Shown piece by piece: positions 14,678 to 24,294 of a DNA stretch of 24,736 bases (positions within the stretch are counted from its first letter, which is position 1; every line of letters starts with the position of its first letter). The notes below the pieces were generated by a model. That model did no database searches, was not told the DNA's origin, and worked only from the letters and a program-made list of their open reading frames with translations. The position numbers and the translations under genes were made by a program. Origin of the DNA: a virus; IMG/VR virus record IMGVR_UViG_3300017740_000078, positions 1 through 24,736 of that record; one strand, 5' to 3'.

Positions 14678-16231
14678 ATGGCTGCCATTATAACTGATCA
14701 AGTTAGAATATTAAACGCAAAGAATTTTGTTGCAGGAATTGCAAATCAAAGTAATTCCTATTATTCTTTTGTTGGTCTTCCAAATCCAACTGATTATTCT
14801 TCCACCTGGAATGATTCTCCACCTGCACCAAAAGATAATTTTGATCAGGAGAATGATTATTGGGATTCAATGATTGCTCTTAAGAGAATCAATTCTACCG
14901 ATGTTAGGCAGGTTGTTCCTAAAAGAACTTGGTCTTCAGGAACTACTTATGACATGTATCGACATGACTATAGTAGAATTAATATTGCATCTGTTTCTGG
15001 ATCAACTAATTTATATAACTCAAATTTTTATGTTTTAAATAGTGATTATAGAGTTTATATTTGTCTCCAAAATGGAACTAATCCAGAAAATACACTTGGT
15101 AGACCCTCTTTAGATGAGCCAACATTTGTTGATTTAGAACCAAAATCAGCTGGAACCAGTGGTGACGGATATATTTGGAAATATCTATACACTATTAAAC
15201 CAGCAGACATTGTTAAATTTGACTCCACACAATTTTTACCTGTTCCTAACAATTGGAGCACTAGTAACGATACTTCTTTAGTTAGAGAAAATGCTGTAGA
15301 TGGATCTATCAAAATTGCAACAATAAAAAATCGTGGAGTTGGATTAGGAACAGCAAACAGCACATATACTAGAGTTCCTATTCAAGGGGATGGATCTGGT
15401 GCAGAATGCACTATTACTATTGATGGTGATTCAAAAGTTGATACTATTAATATATCTTCTCAGGGTTCTGGGTATACTTTTGGAACAGTTGATTTTGAAG
15501 CTGGTGGAGTTCCAGTTGGAACAACAAGACCAAATTTTGATGTTATCATAACTCCTCAAGGTGGTCATGGTGCAGACATTTATAGAGAACTTGGTGCATA
15601 TAGTGTATTGTTATATTCTAGAATTGAGAATGATAATGAAAATCCAGACTTTATAACGGGCAACCAATTTTCAAGAATTGGTATTATAGAAAATCCAAAT
15701 TCTCCAGCAGGAGGATCTTTCTTAACTATTGACAAAGCAAGTGCAGTAACTGCATTAAAACTTACTGGAGTTGGTTACAGTGCAGCAACTTTCACCGCAG
15801 ATTCTTTTGTTACACAAACAGTGGGTACTGGACAGACTGCTGTAGGAAAAGTTGTTACTTATGACTCAAATACGGGAGTTTTAAAACTGTGGCAGGATCG
15901 ATCTGTTGCGGGATTTACAACAGCAGGAATTGGTCAAACAAATCCAACATATGGATATGAGTTGAGAGAATTTACAGGAACTCCATCTGGAGATGGAACT
16001 CTTACAATTACCCCAAGTACAGGACTACAATTAAGTATTGACAGTTCTTTTAGTGATAACAAAACCACGATAAATAATCGTATATATTATCTTGGAATGG
16101 ATTTTAGTAGCGGTGTTGCTTCTCCAGAGGTAAAACAGCATTCTGGAAATATTATATACGTAGATAATAGACCATCTATAACAAGATCGTCAAATCAAAA
16201 AGAAGACATAAAAGTTATCTTGCAGTTCTAA
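14678..16231 (+). CDS. gp8: Baseplate wedge subunit gp8
   Basis: The N-terminus MAAIITDQVRILNAKNFV, then YYSFVGLPNPT at about residues 28-38, a DNFDQENDYWDSMIALKRI segment (about 53-71), KRTWSSGTTYDMYRHDY (about 82-98) and a later GTSGDGYIWKYLYTI (about 159-173) are characteristic of gp8 wedge proteins. In T4, gp8 dimers bind the gp7-gp10 wedge intermediate and anchor the wedge periphery. At 517 residues it is much longer than T4 gp8 (334 aa). Part of the excess is a beta module at about 219-275 with GSGY and T-I-x-I-D-G-D-S-K-V-D-T-I-N-I, the same type found repeatedly in the flanking giants. The ATG at 14678 has no strong Shine-Dalgarno; a late promoter candidate lies just upstream. The gene ends 6 bases before the next start. 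Confidence 0.92.
   Translation: MAAIITDQVRILNAKNFVAGIANQSNSYYSFVGLPNPTDYSSTWNDSPPAPKDNFDQENDYWDSMIALKRINSTDVRQVVPKRTWSSGTTYDMYRHDYSRINIASVSGSTNLYNSNFYVLNSDYRVYICLQNGTNPENTLGRPSLDEPTFVDLEPKSAGTSGDGYIWKYLYTIKPADIVKFDSTQFLPVPNNWSTSNDTSLVRENAVDGSIKIATIKNRGVGLGTANSTYTRVPIQGDGSGAECTITIDGDSKVDTINISSQGSGYTFGTVDFEAGGVPVGTTRPNFDVIITPQGGHGADIYRELGAYSVLLYSRIENDNENPDFITGNQFSRIGIIENPNSPAGGSFLTIDKASAVTALKLTGVGYSAATFTADSFVTQTVGTGQTAVGKVVTYDSNTGVLKLWQDRSVAGFTTAGIGQTNPTYGYELREFTGTPSGDGTLTITPSTGLQLSIDSSFSDNKTTINNRIYYLGMDFSSGVASPEVKQHSGNIIYVDNRPSITRSSNQKEDIKVILQF
16069..16076 (+). promoter_or_regulatory. Weak candidate late promoter element inside the end of gp8
   Basis: GATAAATA matches NATAAATA and sits about 160 bases before the start of the 2552-residue gene. 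It lies in coding sequence of AT-rich DNA, where such 8-mers arise by chance, so it is only a possibility that the giant downstream gene has its own late promoter here. Confidence 0.2.
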
Positions 16232-16237
16232 AGAATT

Positions 16238-19200
16238 ATGCCACAACAAACGAACCTCAACGTAGCTCCCTACTTTGATGATTTTGATCCCACAAATGAT
16301 TACCAAAAAGTACTTTTTAAGCCTGGATATCCTGTTCAGGCAAGAGAACTAAGTACTTTACAGTCAATTCTACAGAATCAAGTAGAAAAATTTGGACAAC
16401 ACTTTTTTAAAGAAGGTGCAAAAGTAATTCCCGGTAATATTGGATATTCTCAATTATATTACGCGGTTCAATTAGCAAATAATTTTCAAGGTGTTCCTGT
16501 TGAGGCATATGTAGATCAATTAGTTGGAACAAAAATTACTGGTCAAACTTCTGGAGTGACTGCAGTTGTTGATAGTATTTTATCATCTGAAGATTCTGAA
16601 AGAGGTTCTGTAACTCTTTATGTTTCATATTCCGGATCGTCTAGATTAGATAATACTACTCAAACTTTTTCTGATGGAGAGTCTTTGACATGTAATCAGA
16701 TTATTAGTTCTGGATTACTTGGAAATTCTACTATTGCTTCTGGAACACCTTTTGCAAATACATTATCCAATGATGCAACTGCAACTGGATCAGCATTTCA
16801 AATTGAAGAAGGAGTATATTTTATACGTGGATACTTTGTAAATGTAAATAAAGAAACTTTAATACTGGACCAATATACAAATAAACCTAGTTATAGAGTA
16901 GGTCTATTTGTATCTGAAGAGATTGTAAACGCAAACACAGATGAATCTCTTAATGACAATTCTCAAGGATTTAATAATTATGGAGCTCCTGGAGCAGATA
17001 GACTACAAATTTCAGTAAGTCTATTTAAAAAATCTATTGATGATTTCAATGATGATAATTTTGTAGAATTAGCAACGATTGAAAATGGAAATTTAAAAAC
17101 CTCAGCAAGTAGAAAAGGTAGTGCTTTAAGAGGAAATGGTGCAGTCTTCCATGATGATTTAACTGATGTTCTAGCGAGAAGAACTTTTGATGAGAGTGGT
17201 CATTACATTGTAAGACCATTTAATGTTTCTATTGTAAATTCATTAAACAATAATTTAGGAAATCAGGGTTTATACGAGGCTGGTCAGTTTACTGCGGGAG
17301 GAACTGCTGCTAATGCAGACTTAGCTTTATGTAGAATTTCTCCAGGAAAAGCATATGTGAAAGGATATGAAATTGAAACAATTAGCAATACTATTATTGA
17401 TATACCAAAACCAAGAACTACTAGAACTATAGAAGATCAATTTTTAAATTATAATACAGGACCAACTCTAAAATTAAATAGTGTTTATAGATCTCCAACT
17501 GTAGGGGTAGGAAATACTTTCATATTGAGTTTGAGAAATGAAAGAGTTGGTTTAAATTCAGAAACAGCACCGGGAAAAGAAATTGGTTTTGCTAGAGTAT
17601 TTGACTTTAGATTAGAATCCGGGTCTTATAATTCAGCATTACCCGATGATAATGAGTGGGGAATGTCAATGTATGACATACAACCATTTACAGAAATTGA
17701 AGTTAATCAATCTTTAAGTCTAACAATCCCATCATATGTTGAAGGTAGTAATAGTGGAGCTACTGCATTCTTAAGAAGTCCTGTTGTGGGAACAGCTTTG
17801 ACAGTTTATGATAAAAAGGGAGAATTTATCAAAAATGAAACTTTAGTTTTTAGAAGTGGAATTTCTACTCAATCAACTACGATTAATAGAATAGCAAAGA
17901 CTATAACATCATATGGTATTTCAAACGTAAAATCAGTATATTCAAATACCGGTATTGCAGCTGATCCAGACAATCAGGAAAATATAGTTGGAATTAATAC
18001 TTTTAGTGCAAACGTAGTGCAGACACCCTCTGCTACTATAGGTGTTGCATCAGTTACAAAATTTGATAGTAATGGAATTAGTACTATAACCAGTTCTAAT
18101 AAACTATTTCCTGGAGATATAAAAGTAAATAGTTTATTACAATATTCCGATGTTTCTATATCGGATGATCCAATTACTGCTAAAGTAGTATCTGTAACTC
18201 CATCTAGTGTCACAGTAACGGGAGTTACTACTGTAACTGGAGTTGTAAACGGAAAACTTCCATCATCTAATTTTATAACATCAGACTTAGAACTACTTAC
18301 AACTGAATTGGATTCTTCTTCTGATAATACATTATTTACAGAACTACCAAAAGAAAATATTGCTACGGTCAATTTAACTGATGCTGAAATAAGTATAAGA
18401 AAAACTTTTACTGTTACTATTGCGAATAATCAATTAGATTCTACAAGTCTCACAACCGTAACTCTACCGGAGGGTGAAACTTATTTGCCATATTCCGATG
18501 AGAGATATACTCTTATTAGATCAGATGGAGTGACAGAATCCCTTTCTTTGGATAAATTCCAATTCTCAACTAATCTTAGAGAAGTTCAAATTAGAAATTT
18601 AGGATCTAATAATGAAGACGCGCAACTTATTGTTACGGTCAAAAAATCAAAAGTAAAATCTAAGAAAAAAATTAAAAATAGAGTTAAATCTTTAGTAGTT
18701 GATAAATCTATAAATCCAGCATCTGGAATTGGATCAACGACTCTTAACGATGGATTATCTTATGGTGATTATGCATTTGGTACTAGAGTTCAAGATAACA
18801 TAATTTCTCTGAATACTCCAGATATTATTGAAATTCATGGAATATATGAAACATCAGATGTGACTTTAACTGATGCCAACTTTGGATCTCCTGAGATGAC
18901 TTTAGCTCAACTCAATGGACCAACTGCTAGTACCGGTGATATGATCATTGGTGAATTGTTAGTTGGTCAAACAAGTGGAGCAGTCGCAGTATTTGGTGAG
19001 GTTAAAAATTCTAGTGATTTAAGATATCTTCCCAAAAACAATTTTAAATTTATTGAAGGGGAAGTTGTAGTCTTTCAAGAATCTCTAGTAGAGGGAATAA
19101 TTGGTGCTTTAAATACAACATCATTTAATATTGCATCAAATTACACCTTTTCTTCTGGTCAAAGAAGCACATCTTATAATCATGGATCTTTGACAAGAAA

Positions 19201-22200
19201 AACTGATTCAAATTCCCCAAAAAACAAGATAAAAATTTACTATAAGAATGCATCTTTTGATTCTTCTGATGATGGAGACATCGTTACTGTAGAATCATAC
19301 AATGACTTTAACTATTCAACTGAAGTTAAAGCATATAATGGGGTATTGAATACTGATATTATAGATCTGAGACCAAGAGTTAGTGATTATATTACAGCAA
19401 CATCTACCAGATCTCCTTTAGAGTTTCTTGGTAGATCATTTAATGGTTTAGGAAATTCTGTTCCTAATATTCTAGCATCCAATGAAACTATTTTCTTGGA
19501 TTATTCATATTATCAAGGAAGAATTGACAGACTTTTCTTACATAAAGATGGAAAGTTCCAATTAAAATTTGGAGTTCCTTCAGATGATCCAACAAGATCT
19601 AAACCAGAATCAATTGATAATGCTATTGAAATTGCAGAAATGCGCTATCCCCCTTATCTCCACAATACGCAGCAGGCATCTATAAAGTTCCTGAAGTATA
19701 AGAGATTCCAAATGAGGGATATCAAGCGATTGGAAGATCGTATAAAAAAATTGGAGTATTACACTCAACTTTCTTTACTTGAAAGTAATACGGCAAATCA
19801 GTTTATTAGTGATGCCAATGGTCTCAATAGATTTAAATCTGGATTTTTTGTCGATAATTTCACATCTTTCAAAACTCAAGATTTAAGAATTGGTAAACGT
19901 AATAGTATTGATCAAACAGGTCAAATACTTAGACCAAAACACATTACAAATTCAGTTACTTTACAAACTGGACCAGTTGTTGATGTTGATTCAACTGAAG
20001 ATCAAAGAACTTCTGCAATAGAAGGTGTCAATATTAGAAAACAGAATGATATTGTCAGTTTGGAATATAGTGAACTTGAGTGGATAAACCAACCTTTTGC
20101 AACTAGAACTGAAAGTGTAACTCCTTTCCTTATTAGTTTCTGGCAGGGAACAATATCATTAACACCATCTTCTGATAACTGGGTTACTCCAAACGAAATA
20201 AAAGCCAAAACAATCGATACTATTGGGAACTACACTCAGGTTATGTCTGAGGCAGAAGAGAAGTTTGGAGTTGATCCAGAAACTGGTTTTGCTTCAGAAC
20301 TATGGAATTCTTGGGAAAATAACTGGTCTGGAACTACCTCACAAACAGAAAATACAGTAACTGGTACATCAGCAAGTGACCGTACTTTTGGACGTGGTGG
20401 GTGGATTAATGGTGGTAGCGGTGGACCTGCTGCATGGGTGAGACAGACTTCCTCTCAAACAATTGAGCAAGATGTTGTCGAAACAATTGAAAGCGGAACA
20501 CAGTCAAGAACTGGAACACAGTATCAGGTTATTGAAACATTTGAGGAAGTAAATCTTGGACCAAAAGTCTTAAGCACGGAGATTATTTCTACTGTTAGAT
20601 CTAGAAATGTTGAGTTTTCTTCTGCTAATCTAAAACCAAGCACACAGATCTATGCCTTCTTTGATGGAAAAGATGTTACAAAGTTTTGTGTTCCAAAAAT
20701 AATTGAGATTACTATGAAATCTGGAACATTCCAGGTTGGAGAATCTGTAGAGGGTAGAGTACTTACTGTTGGATTAAGTGAGGAAGGAAAAAATACTGAC
20801 CCACAAATTGATTTTAGAGTAGCACAATCAAATCATAGAAAAGGTGATTATGATTCACCAACCGAAGTTTATCCAGATAATCCTTATGTAAGTGGTGGTG
20901 TAATTCCAGAATTGTATTCGTCAACTTCTACAATTTTAAATGTAGATACTTACTCCCTTTCAAATCAACCACAAGGAGAGTTCTTTGGTCATATTCAAAC
21001 TGGGATGATTCTAAGTGGAAAAACTAGTGGTGCAGAAGCAGAGGTAACTAATGTCAGATTAATTAGTGATACATCTTCTGCTTTAATTGGAAGTTTGTTT
21101 ATTCCAGATCCTAATAATGGAGACAATCCTAAATTTGATACTGGAACTAATGTGTTTACATTGACAAATGATCCGGATAATGATCAAAATGCTGCAACAA
21201 CAATTGGTGAGCAAGCATATCCAACCTCAGGTATTATAGAAACAGTTCAGGATCAAATTTTATCAATTAGAAATGCAAGCATTGAAAATAAACAACTGTT
21301 TGCTGAGGAACCTATTAATAGAACTTTAGATACTGAGGTTGTTGCGACAAGAAATATTGGTCAACCAACTACATCTGAAACTATCGTCGGATGGTATGAT
21401 CCTCTAGCACAATCTTTCTTAGTTGACCCACTGAAAGACCCTGATGGAATATTTGTAACAAAATGCGATGTGTTCTTCCGCACAAAAGATGATGATGACA
21501 CCCCAGTTAGATTTCAGATTAGATCAATGGAGAATGGTTTCCCAACTCCTAAGTATTTTGATCTATCAGAAGTTGTATTAACCCCAGATAATGTTAACAT
21601 ATCAACAGATGGATCTGTTGCAACTACATTTGAGTTTGCTGCTCCGGTTTATCTTGAAAGTGGAAAAGAATATGCAATTTGTTTGATATCAAACTCAACG
21701 AAATATAGTGTTTATATTTCCAGAATTGGTGAAAATGATATTCTTACCGATTCATACATCTCCAACCAACCAACTCTTGGATCTTTGTTTAAATCCCAAA
21801 ATGCTTCTACATGGGAAGCAAGTCAATGGGAGGATCTCAAGTTCACTCTCTACAGAGCAGACTTTGTAGAATCTGGAACTGTTGATTTGTACAGTCCAGA
21901 ACTTTCAGAAGGCAATAAGCAAATTGCTCAGTTGATGGAAAATCCATTGAATATCTCTTCCAAAGAAATTCGTGTAGGACTTGGAACAACATTAGCAGAT
22001 AATCGTTATGTTATGGGCAATACTTTCTCTCAGGTCAGTAATGTTACTGCAACTGGAGATCTTGTTGGAGTTGCTGCAAGTGCAACGGGATCTATGACGA
22101 TTACAAATCCTGGAATAGGATATACTCCTGCAGATGGATCAACAACTTTCCCCAATGTCAATCTAGTCACAATTTCTGGATCAGGATCTGGTGCAGTTGC

Positions 22201-23896
22201 TAATGTCTCTATTGAAAATGGTGTTGCTATAGCAGCGACAATTAGTGGAAATGGCGGGGTTGGTTATCAGGTTGGTGATGTAGTTTCAATTAATGCTATC
22301 GGTGCTGCTAGTGTTGGGAGAAATGCTAGATTTACTTTGACATCTATAGGTCAAACCTCGCAATTGATACTTAATAATGTTCAGGGAGATTTTGTAACTG
22401 GTGCTGCAGGAACATTAACCTTCTTTGATAGTAGCAATACCCTTAGGGAATTGAATAGTGGAACATTTAACGGAACTGCTTTTAGTGGAGACGTTACTAT
22501 TAACGCATCGACGACAGTATCTGATGGGTTGCATGTTAAAGTTAATCATGTAAATCATGGAATGAATTTTGATGACAACTTCGTTAGAATTGTAGGAATC
22601 CTTCCAGATATTAAACCTACAAAACTGACGGCAGAATATTCCAAATCTTCCACAGATCCCATTTCAGTATCAAACGGAACTGGAGATAAATTCAGCACGT
22701 TTGAAAATGTTTCTGTAGGTTCAACCAACACTGGATTGATTTTAATTGGAGATGAAGTTATAGAATATACTTCTACAACAGCATCATCAATTGGAGGTAA
22801 TATTTCGAGAGGAACAACTCCCAAAACTTATCCAATTAATACTCCTGTTTACAAATATGAATTGGGTGGAGTAAGTCTTGCAAGAATTAATAAAACACAT
22901 GATTTAAATGATGTAACTATTGCAAATCCAATAAATCTGGATTCATATCATATCAAACTTGATATGTCACAGAAGTATGGAGAAGCAGGTCAATCTTCAA
23001 ATGCGGATAGATCATCTTCAGCATCAGGATTTCCAAAATTATTCATAGGTGCGTCTGATTCTACAGGTGGAGATAATGTAAAAGCCACTAAAAATATTCC
23101 TTTCGAAGTTATTAAACCATCTATTCACAATATTGCCGTTGAAGGAACCTCAATTAGTGGTCAGATAAGAACTACTACATCACAAAGTATTAGTGGTAAT
23201 GAAATTCCTTATATTAATGTCGGATTTGAAGATGTCACCTTGAATGAAAATAATTATCTTGATTCTCCAAGAGCAATTTTCTCAAAAGTAAATGAAGATC
23301 GCAAATTAAGTTCTATTGAAGGTAATAAGTCTTTCCAAATGAGACTTTTCCTTGGTACAACAAATTCAAAATTAAGTCCACAAATTGAACTTCAAAGATG
23401 CAGCATCTATGCAGTATCCAATAGAGTTAATAGTGAAATTTTAAATTATGCTGAGGATTCTAGAGTAAATACGATTTTTGACGATCCAAGTGCTTGTCAA
23501 TATATTTCCAAAGAAATATTATTAGAAAATCCCGCATCTTCTTTACAAATAACAACTGATGCACAACTCCCATCGGAGTGTGATATTAGAGCATTCTATT
23601 CCATCAGTGGAAATCCCGGATTTGAACCAGTATTTACACCATTCCCAGGATATCTCAATATAAATTCTAGAGGTCTAATAATCAATGAAGAAGATAATGA
23701 CGGAAGGACTGATGTCTTAGTACCAAGTTCTAATAAGAGAGGATTTGGTGTATCAGATACGATTTTTAGAGAGCATAAGTTCTCTGTAGACAATCTACCT
23801 TCCTTTAGAGCATATAGAATAAAACTTGTGATGACATCAACAAATCAAACACTTGCACCACAACTCAAAAATCTGAGAGTTATTGCTCTTGCATAA
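16238..23896 (+). CDS. Giant virion structural protein with DUF4815-like N-terminus
   Basis: This is a 2552-residue protein with an uninterrupted frame. The first ~75 residues (N-V-A-P-Y-F-D-D-F-D-P, LFKPGYPVQARELSTLQSIL, FGQHFFKEGAKVIPGNIGY) match the start of DUF4815 proteins of large tailed phages. G-x-[TN]-SG-[AV] modules occur at about 97-115, 501-540, 903-950 and 1584-1612. A helical segment (about 1148-1200; RFQMRDIKRLEDRIKKLEYY) is a likely coiled coil. A beta-rich block at about 1725-1870 (SFLVDPLKDPDGIFVTKCDV) looks like a jelly-roll-type domain, and a GIGY module (~1959) and a GDEVIEYT module (~2171) follow. It occupies the interval that holds genes 9-12 in T4, so a peripheral baseplate or fibre role is likely; no one-to-one T4 match can be named. 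The ATG is 6 bases after gp8 with a weak AAAGAA leader. Confidence 0.85.
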   Translation: MPQQTNLNVAPYFDDFDPTNDYQKVLFKPGYPVQARELSTLQSILQNQVEKFGQHFFKEGAKVIPGNIGYSQLYYAVQLANNFQGVPVEAYVDQLVGTKITGQTSGVTAVVDSILSSEDSERGSVTLYVSYSGSSRLDNTTQTFSDGESLTCNQIISSGLLGNSTIASGTPFANTLSNDATATGSAFQIEEGVYFIRGYFVNVNKETLILDQYTNKPSYRVGLFVSEEIVNANTDESLNDNSQGFNNYGAPGADRLQISVSLFKKSIDDFNDDNFVELATIENGNLKTSASRKGSALRGNGAVFHDDLTDVLARRTFDESGHYIVRPFNVSIVNSLNNNLGNQGLYEAGQFTAGGTAANADLALCRISPGKAYVKGYEIETISNTIIDIPKPRTTRTIEDQFLNYNTGPTLKLNSVYRSPTVGVGNTFILSLRNERVGLNSETAPGKEIGFARVFDFRLESGSYNSALPDDNEWGMSMYDIQPFTEIEVNQSLSLTIPSYVEGSNSGATAFLRSPVVGTALTVYDKKGEFIKNETLVFRSGISTQSTTINRIAKTITSYGISNVKSVYSNTGIAADPDNQENIVGINTFSANVVQTPSATIGVASVTKFDSNGISTITSSNKLFPGDIKVNSLLQYSDVSISDDPITAKVVSVTPSSVTVTGVTTVTGVVNGKLPSSNFITSDLELLTTELDSSSDNTLFTELPKENIATVNLTDAEISIRKTFTVTIANNQLDSTSLTTVTLPEGETYLPYSDERYTLIRSDGVTESLSLDKFQFSTNLREVQIRNLGSNNEDAQLIVTVKKSKVKSKKKIKNRVKSLVVDKSINPASGIGSTTLNDGLSYGDYAFGTRVQDNIISLNTPDIIEIHGIYETSDVTLTDANFGSPEMTLAQLNGPTASTGDMIIGELLVGQTSGAVAVFGEVKNSSDLRYLPKNNFKFIEGEVVVFQESLVEGIIGALNTTSFNIASNYTFSSGQRSTSYNHGSLTRKTDSNSPKNKIKIYYKNASFDSSDDGDIVTVESYNDFNYSTEVKAYNGVLNTDIIDLRPRVSDYITATSTRSPLEFLGRSFNGLGNSVPNILASNETIFLDYSYYQGRIDRLFLHKDGKFQLKFGVPSDDPTRSKPESIDNAIEIAEMRYPPYLHNTQQASIKFLKYKRFQMRDIKRLEDRIKKLEYYTQLSLLESNTANQFISDANGLNRFKSGFFVDNFTSFKTQDLRIGKRNSIDQTGQILRPKHITNSVTLQTGPVVDVDSTEDQRTSAIEGVNIRKQNDIVSLEYSELEWINQPFATRTESVTPFLISFWQGTISLTPSSDNWVTPNEIKAKTIDTIGNYTQVMSEAEEKFGVDPETGFASELWNSWENNWSGTTSQTENTVTGTSASDRTFGRGGWINGGSGGPAAWVRQTSSQTIEQDVVETIESGTQSRTGTQYQVIETFEEVNLGPKVLSTEIISTVRSRNVEFSSANLKPSTQIYAFFDGKDVTKFCVPKIIEITMKSGTFQVGESVEGRVLTVGLSEEGKNTDPQIDFRVAQSNHRKGDYDSPTEVYPDNPYVSGGVIPELYSSTSTILNVDTYSLSNQPQGEFFGHIQTGMILSGKTSGAEAEVTNVRLISDTSSALIGSLFIPDPNNGDNPKFDTGTNVFTLTNDPDNDQNAATTIGEQAYPTSGIIETVQDQILSIRNASIENKQLFAEEPINRTLDTEVVATRNIGQPTTSETIVGWYDPLAQSFLVDPLKDPDGIFVTKCDVFFRTKDDDDTPVRFQIRSMENGFPTPKYFDLSEVVLTPDNVNISTDGSVATTFEFAAPVYLESGKEYAICLISNSTKYSVYISRIGENDILTDSYISNQPTLGSLFKSQNASTWEASQWEDLKFTLYRADFVESGTVDLYSPELSEGNKQIAQLMENPLNISSKEIRVGLGTTLADNRYVMGNTFSQVSNVTATGDLVGVAASATGSMTITNPGIGYTPADGSTTFPNVNLVTISGSGSGAVANVSIENGVAIAATISGNGGVGYQVGDVVSINAIGAASVGRNARFTLTSIGQTSQLILNNVQGDFVTGAAGTLTFFDSSNTLRELNSGTFNGTAFSGDVTINASTTVSDGLHVKVNHVNHGMNFDDNFVRIVGILPDIKPTKLTAEYSKSSTDPISVSNGTGDKFSTFENVSVGSTNTGLILIGDEVIEYTSTTASSIGGNISRGTTPKTYPINTPVYKYELGGVSLARINKTHDLNDVTIANPINLDSYHIKLDMSQKYGEAGQSSNADRSSSASGFPKLFIGASDSTGGDNVKATKNIPFEVIKPSIHNIAVEGTSISGQIRTTTSQSISGNEIPYINVGFEDVTLNENNYLDSPRAIFSKVNEDRKLSSIEGNKSFQMRLFLGTTNSKLSPQIELQRCSIYAVSNRVNSEILNYAEDSRVNTIFDDPSACQYISKEILLENPASSLQITTDAQLPSECDIRAFYSISGNPGFEPVFTPFPGYLNINSRGLIINEEDNDGRTDVLVPSSNKRGFGVSDTIFREHKFSVDNLPSFRAYRIKLVMTSTNQTLAPQLKNLRVIALA

Positions 23897-23897
23897 T

Positions 23898-24125
23898 ATG
23901 GAAATTTATACTGTAAAAGGTCATAAGGATCTCGCGAGAGATCCCGAAACTAATACTGTAATTAATGTAAATAATGCATCTTATGATCAGTACATTGCTA
24001 GTCGTGAGGTTAAAAATGAGAATAATCAAAAGATGCAAACAATCGAAGATGAAGTTGCTACCATTAAAGATGATATCAAAGATATCAAGTCATTACTTAA
24101 GGAGTTATTAAATGGATCCAGATAG
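23898..24125 (+). CDS. Small conserved-looking virion-cluster protein with C-terminal coiled coil (75 aa)
   Basis: The protein starts MEIYTVKGHKDLARDPETN and ends with a charged heptad-like helix from about residue 38 (NNQKMQTIEDEVATIKDDIK, then DIKSLLKELL). Hydrophobic positions (I, V, I, I, I, L, L) fall every 3-4 residues, so a coiled coil is expected. Small proteins of this kind occur in the structural clusters of T4-like cyanophages; the function is unknown to me. The ATG at 23898 follows the upstream TAA (23894-23896) by one base, so translation is probably coupled. A TTG at 23883 in the same frame would add five codons inside the upstream gene and is less likely. It overlaps the next gene by 14 bases. 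Confidence 0.8.
   Translation: MEIYTVKGHKDLARDPETNTVINVNNASYDQYIASREVKNENNQKMQTIEDEVATIKDDIKDIKSLLKELLNGSR
23927..23944 (+). repeat. 7-bp hairpin with GCGA tetraloop near the start of the 75-aa gene
   Basis: GGATCTC (23927-23933) pairs with GAGATCC (23938-23944) around GCGA, a GNRA-type loop. It lies 30 bases after the ATG within codons for D-L-A-R-D-P and is the most GC-rich short stretch nearby. It could be a small mRNA structure, for instance a processing or pausing point after the giant gene. It lacks a following T-run, so it is not a standard terminator. Confidence 0.4.
24099..24104 (+). promoter_or_regulatory. Strong ribosome binding site for the 60-aa gene
   Basis: AAGGAG ends 7 bases before the ATG at 24112 and is the best Shine-Dalgarno in the window. 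It lies inside the end of the 75-aa gene and fixes the start of this small overlapping gene. Confidence 0.75.
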
Positions 24126-24294
24126 CATTGAACTAAGCAATCTGTCAAAACAATTTGCTTACACTAAATTGGCATCACAGATAGATAGTTGTGATGATAG
24201 TGATGAACTAAAGAATATTGCAAAATCTTTTTGCAAATTATACTATAAACAGCAAGAAACCATGAAACTAATAGGAATTACAAATGCCGAGTAG
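24112..24294 (+). CDS. Small hypothetical helical protein (60 aa)
   Basis: This short acidic, helical protein (MDPDSIELSNLSKQFAYTKL, then a segment with D-S-C-D-D-S-D-E-L, ending KLYYKQQETMKLIG) has no visible signal peptide or membrane segment. It is believable as a real gene because of the strong AAGGAG at the proper distance, its 14-base overlap with the gene before and 11-base overlap with the gene after. Comparable small proteins occur at this place in T4-like cyanophage structural clusters. No function is known to me; an assembly or chaperone-like role would be only a guess. Confidence 0.8.
   Translation: MDPDSIELSNLSKQFAYTKLASQIDSCDDSDELKNIAKSFCKLYYKQQETMKLIGITNAE
24273..24277 (+). 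promoter_or_regulatory. Ribosome binding site for the 128-aa gene
   Basis: AGGAA ends 6 bases before the ATG at 24284, inside the end of the 60-aa gene, and supports that start despite the 11-base overlap. Confidence 0.6.

Noticed and set aside
23883-23885. TTG start for the 75-aa gene
   Set aside because: It lies inside the end of the giant gene, while the ATG at 23898 follows the upstream stop by one base and gives a better N-terminus.
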